Of a stretch of DNA of 58,498 bases, positions 40,729-51,450 are shown piece by piece (position 1 is the stretch's first letter; every line of letters begins with the position of its first letter). Location of the stretch: assembly GCA_036495525.1 (NCBI GenBank), contig DASXMR010000048.1, positions 1-58,498 of the forward strand, written 5' to 3'. This stretch comes from DASXMR01 sp036495525 (lineage in GTDB: Bacteria; Actinomycetota; Actinomycetes; Streptosporangiales; Streptosporangiaceae). Made by a program: the position numbers and the translations under genes. The notes under the pieces are model-generated. The model was not told the DNA's origin and searched no databases. It saw only the letters and a list, made by a program, of their open reading frames with translations.

Positions 40729-41367
40729 GTGACCTTGCCTCCCTCCGACCAGCAGCTGTCGCGCGTGCTGGCACGCACGGCCGAGGCACCCGTCCTCCCG
40801 CTGGGCGACCAGCTGTTCCAGCGGCTGCTGCGGCACCGGATCGTCTTCCTCGGCCAGCAGGTCGACGACGACCTGGCCAACCGGATCTGCGCGGAGCTCA
40901 TCCTGCTGGCCGCCGAGGACGACAAGCGCGACATCAGCCTGTACATCAACTCGCCTGGCGGCTCGGTCAGCGCCGGCCTGGCGATCTACGACGTCATGCA
41001 GTACGTGCAGAACGACGTGGCCACTTACGCGATGGGGCTGGCCGCGTCGATGGGCCAGTTCCTGCTCTGCGCCGGCGCGCAAGGCAAGCGCTACGCGATG
41101 CCGCACGCTCAGGTGCTGCTGCACCAGCCGCACGGCGGCATCGGCGGCACCGCGACCGACATCAGGATCCAGGCCGAGCAGATTCTCTACCTGAAGCGCA
41201 CGCTGGCCGAGCGTACTGCCATGCACACCGGGCAGACGGTAGAGCAGATCGAGGCAGATTCCGACCGGGACCGGTGGTTCACCGCCGACCAGGCCCAGGC
41301 GTACGGCTTCGTCGATCACGTCGTGCGCAGCGCCACCGAGGTGCCGTCCGCGGGGCCAGTCTCATGA
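40729..41367 (+). CDS. clpP1: ATP-dependent Clp protease proteolytic subunit 1
   Basis: A 212-aa ClpP. Catalytic Ser 107 in MGLAASMGQF, His 132 in LLHQPHGG and the Asp in SDRDRWF are all present; YINSPGGSVSAGLAIYD is typical. GTG 40729 with GAGGAG upstream. It forms mixed rings with the second subunit in actinobacteria, served by ClpX or ClpC. In the 216-base gap before it, 8-base arms CTGTGGCC/GGTCACAG (about 40644-40668) may be a regulatory site. Confidence 0.95.
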   Translation: MTLPPSDQQLSRVLARTAEAPVLPLGDQLFQRLLRHRIVFLGQQVDDDLANRICAELILLAAEDDKRDISLYINSPGGSVSAGLAIYDVMQYVQNDVATYAMGLAASMGQFLLCAGAQGKRYAMPHAQVLLHQPHGGIGGTATDIRIQAEQILYLKRTLAERTAMHTGQTVEQIEADSDRDRWFTADQAQAYGFVDHVVRSATEVPSAGPVS

Positions 41368-41396
41368 TCGCCGGAGCACGGGGACAGGAGCCGAAC

Positions 41397-42071
41397 ATGA
41401 TTGCTGGCAACTCAGCGCCTGGCGGGCCGCTGGCGGCAGCCGGGCGGCTGGCCGAGGCCAGGTACATTTTGCCGTCTTTCGTCGAGCGGACCTCGTACGG
41501 GATCAAGGAGATGAACCCGTACAACAAGCTCTTCGAGGAGCGGATCATCTTCCTTGGCGTGCAGATCGACGACGCGTCGGCGAACGACGTGATGGCGCAG
41601 CTGATCACGCTGGAGTCGATCGACCCTGATCGCGACATCCTGATCTACATCAACTCGCCCGGCGGCTCGATGACGTCGATGATGGCGATCTACGACACGA
41701 TGCAGTACGTCCAGCCGGAGATCCAGACTTTCTGCCTGGGCCAGGCCGCGTCGGCCGCCGCGGTGCTGCTGGGGGCCGGCACCAAGGGCAAGCGGATGGC
41801 GCTGCCCAACTCGCGGATCCTGATCCACCAGCCGGCCATCGAGAGCGGCTACGGGCAGTCAAGTGACCTGGAGATCCAGGCCAGGGAGATCCAGCGGATG
41901 CGCAGCGCGATGGAGCACGTGCTCGCCACGCACACCGGCAAGGACGAGGATCAGATCCGCCAGGACATCGAGCGGGACAAGTTTCTGACCGCGCACGAGG
42001 CCAAGGAGTACGGCCTTGTGGACGAGGTTCTGACGATGCTGAAGCGCCAGTCCGAGGTAGTGTCGTCCTAA
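41397..42071 (+). CDS. clpP2: ATP-dependent Clp protease proteolytic subunit 2
   Basis: A 224-aa ClpP. Ser in CLGQAASAAAVLLGAG, His in ILIHQPAIESG and Asp in ERDKFLTAHEA complete the triad. Residues EARYILPSFVERTSYGIKEM mark the ClpP2 type. ATG 41397 has its own AGGAG; ATG 41364, overlapping the clpP1 stop (ATGA), is an alternative start with translational coupling. Confidence 0.94.
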   Translation: MIAGNSAPGGPLAAAGRLAEARYILPSFVERTSYGIKEMNPYNKLFEERIIFLGVQIDDASANDVMAQLITLESIDPDRDILIYINSPGGSMTSMMAIYDTMQYVQPEIQTFCLGQAASAAAVLLGAGTKGKRMALPNSRILIHQPAIESGYGQSSDLEIQAREIQRMRSAMEHVLATHTGKDEDQIRQDIERDKFLTAHEAKEYGLVDEVLTMLKRQSEVVSS

Positions 42072-42258
42072 CCGCAAGGTTCTCACCGGCCCGGCGAGAC
42101 AGCCTGCTGGCCGGCGCGGCCGGCTCGTTCTTGGCCGACAATGGGGTCGCTGAGCCGGTACCGTCGGAACCCTGCGCGTAGATGTACTAGCGGGAAGACG
42201 CCCGCCGCAGGTAACTGGGCCGGCCGCCGCCGGCGGCCATGGGCAAAGGAGTATCTGG

Positions 42259-43533
<1,275 letters not shown>

Positions 43534-44294
43534 TCAGGCGCCGTCAGCCAGCGTCCCGTTGCGCATCTGCAGGACCCGGTCGGCAGCTCCCATCAGGGCC
43601 CGGTCGTGGGTCGCCACCAGCGCAGTGATTCCCTCCGCGTGCACGATGCCGCGCAGCAGGGCCATGATCTGCGCTGCCGTCCCCGAGTCGAGCTGCCCGG
43701 TGGGCTCGTCCGCGAGCAGCACGGTCGCGTTATTGGCCAGGGATCGAGCGATAGCCACCCGCTGCTGCTCGCCGCCCGACATCTCGTAGGGCCGCTGATG
43801 GGCCTTGCCGTCCAGGCCGACCAGCTCGAGCAGGTCGCGGGCGCGGCGCTCCCGGTCGGCGGCCGGCACCCTGGCCAGGCGCATCGGGATGCCGACGTTC
43901 TCGGCGGCCGACAGCATGGGCAGGAGCGCGAACGACTGGAAGACCAGCGCGATCTTCTCGCGCCGCAGCCGCAGCGTCTCGTCTCGCCCCATGGCTGAGA
44001 CCTCCTGCCCGGCCACCCAGACCCGGCCGCTGCTTGGCCGCTCAAGGCCGGCGATGACGTTGAGCAGCGTGGTCTTGCCTGACCCGGACCGGCCGCAGAG
44101 CGCCACCAGCTCGCCGCGGGGCACGGTGAACGAGACGTCGCGCAGCGCGTGCACCGCGGCTGCGCCGCGGCCGAAGGCCCGGCTGACCGACTGCGCGGCC
44201 ACCGCTGGCTGAACTTCGCCTGGCTTGCCAGCGGCTGTGCTCGCGCCAGCCTCGCCGTCGCCAGCCGCCGGGCGACGGCCGGCTCTGCCGAGGT

Positions 44295-44298
<4 letters not shown>
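43534..44298 (-). CDS. ABC transporter ATP-binding protein (MacB/LolD type), second ATPase
   Basis: A 254-aa ABC ATPase. Walker A CGRSGSGKTTLLNVIAGLER, signature MSGGEQQRVAIARSLAN, Walker B VLLADEPTGQLDSGT and H-loop VATHDRAL are intact. LDSGT after Walker B is the MacB/LolD subfamily mark. GTG 44298 overlaps the stop of the first ATPase by 4 bp. Last gene of a four-gene operon. Confidence 0.9.
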
Positions 44299-45308
<1,010 letters not shown>

Positions 45309-45310
45309 CG

Positions 45311-48070
45311 TTATCGAGCCTCCTCTTGCCGCAAGGCGGCGGTGACGTCACGGCGCGCCAGCCTGGCGCTCTGCGCGGCGGCGACGGCGGCGGCCACGAT
45401 GAGCGCCGCTGCCACCGGCAGGAAAGCGCCAGGCACGAGGCGGAGCAGGGGCCGGCCGGCCGGCCCGGCGAAGACTCCGAGGTCAAGCTCCGGGCCTACC
45501 GCGATCGCCAGCACCAGCGCGGCGGCGGCCGTGCCGAGCACGGCCACCGTCGCCAGCGGCAGCAGCTCGGCGACCGCGACAGCGCGGGCCTGGCGCGCGG
45601 CCATGCCCAGCGCGGTCAGCCGGTCGATGAGCTGGCCGCGGCTGCCAGCCGACGCGGCGAGGCTGAGGAAAACGGCGATGACGCTGAGCAGGACGGCGAC
45701 CCACAGGCCGGCCCGGTACAGCCGCTCGGAGGCGAGCCGCGCCGGCGCGTGCGCCAGAGCGGACAGTACCTGAGCGCGGACCGTCAGCTGGGCGCCGGGC
45801 AGGTAGCGTGCCACCGCCGCCCGCAGCGCGGTCGCGTCGATCCCTCGCCCGGTGACCAGCAGCGTGTCCGGTGGCCCGATCACCGGTAGCCGCGGAGCTG
45901 CCCAGGCAGGCAGCACCACGAACGGGCCGCCGGACGGCATGGCTGGGGTGCGGCCGATGGTGGCGGCGATCCTGACCGCCAGCTCGGTGCCGCCGAGGTT
46001 CAGCGTGCCGCCGGCGCTGCCGGGGCCGGCGGCCTGCTGGCTGCTGCTCAGGCCGGACACCAGCACCGGGACTCTGCCACCGGCGGCCCGCGCCCTGGAC
46101 AGGTCGGCGGCCGGGAAATCGGGCCACGGCGTCTGGGCGGCAAGCGCGGCGTACCCGGCCGGTTCAGCCACCACCAGGCCAGCCGGCGCGCTCGATCCGC
46201 CGGTCGTCAGGGTAACGGCGAGCGGGCTGTGGCTGCCGGCCACCGTGGCTGCCACGGTGAGCCGCACGCCGGGAACCCGGCCGATAGCCGCGGCCGCGGC
46301 CGGGCTGATGTGGCCGGCGCCCGGCTCGGTGATGAGCGCGTCCGCACCGGTCTGCCGCCAGGCCTGCGCCGACTGCCCGCTCGCCACCGCACTGAGCACC
46401 ATCGTCGCGAAGGCGGCCAGGGTGAGGCTCAGGATGAGGGCCACGGCGGGCATGATGGCGCCGAGCCTGGCCCTGGCCGCGCGGGTCACGCCGAGGAAGC
46501 CGACCGGGCCGCGGGTGCGGGCCGTGACCGGCAGCATGGCCCGCAGCGGTGCGGGATAAAGCCGGCCAGCGAGCAGCGCGACCGCCGCCGCGACCAGGAC
46601 CGGTGCGGCGGAAATGTACGGGTCGTTGCCCGAGGTGGTGCCGCGCAGTCGCAGTCCGGTGACGGCCGCCGCCGCGACGATCACCACCGTCAGCTCGGCC
46701 ACGGAGCGGCGCCTGGACGGCCGCAGGACCGTCAGGTCGCCGCGCCTGGCCGCCGGGTCGGCCCGGCCGCGACGGTAGGTCCAGGCCGCGATCACGGCCG
46801 GGCCGGCCAGCGCGGTCAGGGCAGCCAGCCCGCCGAGCTGCAAGCCGGTGGTTTCACGGTCAGCTGGCACGAGTGCCACCGCCAGTGCCGCCCCGGCCAC
46901 CGCCGCCGGGATGGTTGCGGCGCAGGTCCTGGCCAGCAGCCGGCGGGCCAGCTGACCGGTGCTGGCGCCACGGGTACGCAGCAATGACAGCTCGGTGCCG
47001 TGTGCCATGGCGGCCACCGCCGAGCAGACCAGCATCAGCACCACGACCGCGATGAACTCGTCGACGAGGAGCAGCGAGTCGATCCCTCTGGTCTGCCGCT
47101 GCTGGTCCTCAAAGGAGCTGATCGCCACGCCGAGCCCGGAAGACGTCACCGGGGCGTCGGTCAGCACCGCGGCCGGGCCTGCCGACTGGCCGGGGCTGGA
47201 AGCGGCCAGCGCGCGCAGGCCCGACAGCAGCGCCGGCAGGCGGGCCGGGGTCAGGCCGCGCAGGCTGAGCGGGACGAACCACTCGCCCTGCATGGTCTGG
47301 TGGGTCAACGCCGCCTGCAGGGCACTGAGCTCGCGGGGCCCGATCAGCACGCCGGCGGCCCAGATCTGGAACATGCCGGCGAACGGGTGCAGCGGCGCCA
47401 GCAGTTCCGGGTCGGCCTGCCAGAACGCGCCAGCCGGCCGAAGCGGCTGCACGATGCCGGTCAGCCGGAGCAGCACCGGACCGTGCGCGCCGGGGCCGAC
47501 GCTGAGCTGCGAGCCGATCCGCAGCCCGAACCTCGCCGCGGTGGCCGGGGTCGCCGCCACGTCGAAGATGGCCGCGCCGGGACTTGACCCGCTGGCTGGC
47601 TCTTGCGTCACCGCGTCCGGCAGCGAGCCCGTGCTGAGCCTGGCGTTCGCCGCCAGCGCTGACCGGTAGGCGATCTCCAGCGTGGGCGGGTTGCTGAGTA
47701 CCGCACGCGCTGGCGGGTCAAGCACCAGCTGCGGCTGGCTGGTGGCAGCGGACCAGGAATGCGCCAGGTCAGGCCGGATCGGCGGGCGCATCTGGCGCGC
47801 GACGTCGGCGGTCAGCTCGTCTACCGCGGCCGGGCTGAGCGTCGCTGGCCCTGGTGCGGCGGTCCACTCGCCTTTGGTGAGGACGCCGGCGCTGAGCTGC
47901 GGGACGCCGCTGACCGCTGAGCGCAGCGCGGTGACCTGCAGGTGGGCCAGCTCGCGGGGCCCGGCAACCCCGAGAAACACGCTGAGCAGCGCCACCGAGG
48001 CGAGCGCCAGGGCCGGCCCGGCGGCCGCCTCGCCTCGCGGCAGCCGCAGCAGCCGCCGCAGCCGGCTCAC
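45311..48070 (-). CDS. FtsX-like ABC transporter permease, second copy
   Basis: A 919-aa membrane protein. One N-terminal helix (GPALALASVALLSVFLGVAG), a large outer region, a block of three helices about residues 370-500 (VDEFIAVVVLMLVCSAVAAM ...), a second outer region and a final three-helix FtsX block (LWVAVLLSVIAVFLSLAASA ... LRLVPGAFLPVAAALIVAAA). GTG 48070 overlaps the upstream permease stop by 4 bp. The longer frame upstream is a shadow. Confidence 0.82.
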   Translation of the reverse strand: MSRLRRLLRLPRGEAAAGPALALASVALLSVFLGVAGPRELAHLQVTALRSAVSGVPQLSAGVLTKGEWTAAPGPATLSPAAVDELTADVARQMRPPIRPDLAHSWSAATSQPQLVLDPPARAVLSNPPTLEIAYRSALAANARLSTGSLPDAVTQEPASGSSPGAAIFDVAATPATAARFGLRIGSQLSVGPGAHGPVLLRLTGIVQPLRPAGAFWQADPELLAPLHPFAGMFQIWAAGVLIGPRELSALQAALTHQTMQGEWFVPLSLRGLTPARLPALLSGLRALAASSPGQSAGPAAVLTDAPVTSSGLGVAISSFEDQQRQTRGIDSLLLVDEFIAVVVLMLVCSAVAAMAHGTELSLLRTRGASTGQLARRLLARTCAATIPAAVAGAALAVALVPADRETTGLQLGGLAALTALAGPAVIAAWTYRRGRADPAARRGDLTVLRPSRRRSVAELTVVIVAAAAVTGLRLRGTTSGNDPYISAAPVLVAAAVALLAGRLYPAPLRAMLPVTARTRGPVGFLGVTRAARARLGAIMPAVALILSLTLAAFATMVLSAVASGQSAQAWRQTGADALITEPGAGHISPAAAAAIGRVPGVRLTVAATVAGSHSPLAVTLTTGGSSAPAGLVVAEPAGYAALAAQTPWPDFPAADLSRARAAGGRVPVLVSGLSSSQQAAGPGSAGGTLNLGGTELAVRIAATIGRTPAMPSGGPFVVLPAWAAPRLPVIGPPDTLLVTGRGIDATALRAAVARYLPGAQLTVRAQVLSALAHAPARLASERLYRAGLWVAVLLSVIAVFLSLAASAGSRGQLIDRLTALGMAARQARAVAVAELLPLATVAVLGTAAAALVLAIAVGPELDLGVFAGPAGRPLLRLVPGAFLPVAAALIVAAAVAAAQSARLARRDVTAALRQEEAR

Positions 48071-51000
48071 GTCTCCTCTTCCACGCGCAGCCTGGCGGCC
48101 GCGGCGATCGGCCGGGTCGCGGCGAAGGCGGCCACCACGGCCGGCAGCACGGCGATGACCACTGTGGTGCCGATGGCGGCCGGCCACGGCACCCGCACCA
48201 GCACCGGCGGGATCGGATGAGCGGCCTGCGACGTCAGGCTGACAGCGGGAACGATGAGCCGGCTGAGCAGTACGCCAAGGGCCAGTCCGGCAGCGGCGGC
48301 TGGCCCGGCGAGCATCGCCTGCTGGAGGCACTGCAGCGCAACCATCTGACGGGAGCGAGCTCCAAGCGCGTCAAGCAGCGCGACGTCGCGCCTGGTGTCG
48401 CGGCCGGTCGCCACGCTGACCACGAACGCGCCGCAGGCGAGCAGCAGCGCCGCTGCCGCGATCGCGAGCAGCGCCTGGAGCGGCGCGACCGACAGCGGCA
48501 GCGACCCGAGTGCGGCGGCCACGGCCGCGTCGGTGACCACCGAGGTGCCAGGCGGCAGCCGGGGCAGCCGAGGGCGGCCTGATGTCGTGAGCCACCACTG
48601 GCTGACCGGGAGCGGCGCGATGCCCTTGGCGCGCAGCGCCGTCTGCAGCTCTTCCTGGTTGACGATCAGCGCCCCGGCGCCGCCGCCCGCGGTGGGGAAC
48701 CTGACCACGGACCCGACGATGTCGCAGCGAAGCTGGACTCCCTGCACGTTCACCAGCTCGCTGCTGCCCACCCGCAGGCCGCTGCTCGCCAGGAAGGCGC
48801 GGGTCGCCAGCGCGGGCACCGCTGACGGCGCCGGTCCGTCAGCCGCCGAGACGAAGACCCCGGCCGCGGTCTTGACCTTGCCCTGCCCCTGGCCGGTACG
48901 GAACGTCACGGTCAGCCCGCTGCGGGTCGCGCGCGCCACCGCCAGCGACGGTGCGGGGACCGCTGGCCCGCCGGTGGCAGTGACCAGGCCCGCCGCGGCG
49001 GTGACCGGCAGGGCAGCTCCTGGCCGGCCAGCCGCGGCAGCCGCCAGGACCTGGCCGATGCGCAGCGTGCCTGGCATGACGTGGACGCCCGCCTGCAGGT
49101 ACTCGAGCACGAAGCCGGTCAGCCGGAGCGGATACGCGGCGTGCTGGCCGGTCGTGATGGCAGCGGTCAGCACGTGCTTGCGCCCGTCGGCCGCGAGCGG
49201 GCCGAGCGGCACCCGGTAGCTCACCCCCGCGGCATCCGCGAGGTCGGCGACAAGGTCGGGTGCCGCCACCCCGGCCGCCTGCAGCTGTGCACTGACCTGC
49301 AGGCGGGTCGGCTCCCCAGGGATGGCCGTGCCGGGAGCGGGCCCGGTGGGCTGCAGGCGCCGCAGCAGGCGGCCGGCGGCCGGCCCGCTCGTACCGGCGC
49401 GGATCGCGGTCAGCGACGCGGCCGACCGCGAGCCGAGGGCCAGCAGCGTGGCGGTGCCCTGCGGCAGCACAACAGGGACGCTGGCGACCGGCGTGCTGGC
49501 GCGCACGCCAGGGGCGGCGGTGAGGCCCGCGACCTCGCCGGCCGGCAGCGGTGCGGCGGCAGGCAGCATCACCCTGGCGTCCGCGCCGACCGCGAAGCTG
49601 GCCTGGGCCTGCACCGAGCGGTTCCAGCTCGCGGTCTCCGCAGCGGAAATGACGACGATCGCGACGGCCAGCACGCCGAGCAGCGCAGGCCCGGCCTGCC
49701 GCAGCGGCCTGCGGCTGATCTGCCAGGCGGCCACCGGCAGGGTGATGCCGCGGCCGCCGGCGGCCGCGCCGTCGGCGAGCCGGGTGGCGAGCGGCAGCGA
49801 TCGCAGGGTGAGCATCGTGCCGGCCGCAAGGGCCAGCACCGGGGCGCTGACCAGGATCGGATCCACGCCCAGGGATCCGCTGAGTCCGGTGCCGACGGGC
49901 GCCGAGAAGTGCGCGAGCTGCCACCCGGCCAGCACGGCGAGCACTACAAGCGCCAGGTCAGCGCCTGCAGCGAGGGCAGCGCCGACCACCCGCTGCCGTC
50001 CTCGGACGGCGCGCTCCGCGACCGGTGAGGCTGGCTGGCGCAGCCAGGGCATCGCGATGATGACCGCGCAGCCGGCCGCGACCGCCACGGCGGCCAGCCA
50101 GGCCGCGGCCGGCTGACCGGGATTCAGGTGCAGTCCGATCCGGCGCAGCGGTCCGAATCTGGTCAGGAGCTGTGCCATCCAGCTGCCAAGAAACGGGCCG
50201 GCCGCGCAGGCCGGGACGGCGAGGAGCAGCGCGTCGGTGATCCCGCGGGTCGCGAGCTGACGGCGTCCAGCCCCGCGCGCCGCGAGCAGCGCGGCCTCGG
50301 CTTCCCGCTGGGAGCTGAGCAGGCGGACAGTCACGGCCAGCGCCGCGCCAGCCATCAGCAGCAGGATCAGCAGCCCGATGGTCAGCTGCGATCTGGCCAC
50401 CACCAGCGCGGCGGACAGATTGCTCAGCAGCAGCGGCAGCCGCGTCGACACCTGCGCGCCGCCGAGCGCCGCTGAGTCGGCCAGGTGACTGTCCGCCGCA
50501 CCGATCCGCCTGCTCAGTCCGGCCAGGCTGGCCGGCCGCAGCCGGCTCCAGTCAGGAACTGCCAGCCAGCTGACCGACGCGACCGGCACGTGCGCCGCAG
50601 TCAGTGCGGCCGGGCTGGCCACCAGCGGGCCGTAGAGCGTGAAACCGCCTTCCCTGCTGATCCCGGAACTGCCAAGCGGGCTCAGCGACCAGTAGGGGCT
50701 GCCAGGGGCGGCCATCCGGAAAATGCAGGCAACGCGCAGGCTCACCGCGCGACCGGAAAGCGCGGCCGGGAGCGTCAGGTGCTGACCGACCGACAGGTGC
50801 AGCAGCCTGGCCGGCTGCGCGTTAGCGCAGACCTGCAGCGGGCCTGAGCTGGCGGCGGCCGGCCACCGGCCGGCCAGCAGCGTCGCGTGCAGGCGGAGTG
50901 CGGGCAGCGAGAGCAGCTCGGCCTGCGCCGGTGACGGCGCGCTCCGGCTGCTGCTGAGGTCGAGTGGCTGCGACTGCTCGCTGCCGTAGAACGTCACCGG

Positions 51001-51267
51001 CAGCCCGGCCGTCGCCGCGGCGAGCCCGCCGGTGATGATGGCGCTCTTGCGGCCGGCCGCGGCCGTCGAAGCCTGGGCGCTGGCCAGGATCGTGGTGCCT
51101 GGCACCCCGGCCAGCGAGCGCCGGACCGCGATGCTGGTAACCGCGCTCTCGAACGCCGCGGTGCCGGCCACGCACGCCACCGTGAACAGCACCGTCACCG
51201 CGACCGCCAGGAACGCCGTCCGGTGGGCAGTGATGTGCCGCAGCGAGGCAGGTGGCCTGCGTATCAC
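48067..51267 (-). CDS. FtsX-like ABC transporter permease, first copy
   Basis: A 1066-aa membrane protein with the same plan as the next gene: N-terminal helix (FLAVAVTVLFTVACVAGTAA), an outer region, a three-helix block (QLTIGLLILLLMAGAALAVT ...), a further pair of helices, a second outer region, and a final FtsX block (LQALLAIAAAALLLACGAFV ... IGTTVVIAVLPAVVAAFA). GTG 51267 is chosen because GGAGG lies seven bases upstream. First gene of the operon, divergent from valS across 183 bases. It likely exports or extracts a hydrophobic substrate; the substrate is unknown. Confidence 0.82.
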   Translation of the reverse strand: MIRRPPASLRHITAHRTAFLAVAVTVLFTVACVAGTAAFESAVTSIAVRRSLAGVPGTTILASAQASTAAAGRKSAIITGGLAAATAGLPVTFYGSEQSQPLDLSSSRSAPSPAQAELLSLPALRLHATLLAGRWPAAASSGPLQVCANAQPARLLHLSVGQHLTLPAALSGRAVSLRVACIFRMAAPGSPYWSLSPLGSSGISREGGFTLYGPLVASPAALTAAHVPVASVSWLAVPDWSRLRPASLAGLSRRIGAADSHLADSAALGGAQVSTRLPLLLSNLSAALVVARSQLTIGLLILLLMAGAALAVTVRLLSSQREAEAALLAARGAGRRQLATRGITDALLLAVPACAAGPFLGSWMAQLLTRFGPLRRIGLHLNPGQPAAAWLAAVAVAAGCAVIIAMPWLRQPASPVAERAVRGRQRVVGAALAAGADLALVVLAVLAGWQLAHFSAPVGTGLSGSLGVDPILVSAPVLALAAGTMLTLRSLPLATRLADGAAAGGRGITLPVAAWQISRRPLRQAGPALLGVLAVAIVVISAAETASWNRSVQAQASFAVGADARVMLPAAAPLPAGEVAGLTAAPGVRASTPVASVPVVLPQGTATLLALGSRSAASLTAIRAGTSGPAAGRLLRRLQPTGPAPGTAIPGEPTRLQVSAQLQAAGVAAPDLVADLADAAGVSYRVPLGPLAADGRKHVLTAAITTGQHAAYPLRLTGFVLEYLQAGVHVMPGTLRIGQVLAAAAAGRPGAALPVTAAAGLVTATGGPAVPAPSLAVARATRSGLTVTFRTGQGQGKVKTAAGVFVSAADGPAPSAVPALATRAFLASSGLRVGSSELVNVQGVQLRCDIVGSVVRFPTAGGGAGALIVNQEELQTALRAKGIAPLPVSQWWLTTSGRPRLPRLPPGTSVVTDAAVAAALGSLPLSVAPLQALLAIAAAALLLACGAFVVSVATGRDTRRDVALLDALGARSRQMVALQCLQQAMLAGPAAAAGLALGVLLSRLIVPAVSLTSQAAHPIPPVLVRVPWPAAIGTTVVIAVLPAVVAAFAATRPIAAAARLRVEEET

Positions 51268-51450
51268 CGCGCCACCTCCTGGCCGGTCGGCAAGTACGAG
51301 AATGATGGCACCCGATTGGCTAGTGTTCCGATGGGTAGCTGGCCAAGCGGATCGTTTTGTTACCAAAATGTTCGAAGCTGGCGGAACGTCTGCCTGGCTG
51401 AGCTGCCTCCGGGCCTCCTTGCGCGGCTGGCCTGTCTAGACTCACCTGAC

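Noticed and set aside
38116..41319. A 1067-codon open frame on the minus strand
   Set aside because: Only the part up to 38922 reads as protein (HdeD-like). The rest lies antisense to tig and clpP1 and has typical high-GC shadow composition.
40647..42071. Upstream extension of clpP2 through clpP1 in another frame
   Set aside because: The first 240 codons are antisense-like filler. ClpP2 homology and a ribosome site begin at 41397.
51268..51450. T-box or leader regulation of valS
   Set aside because: No T-box consensus or specifier stem was seen in the 183 bases between the ABC operon and valS.
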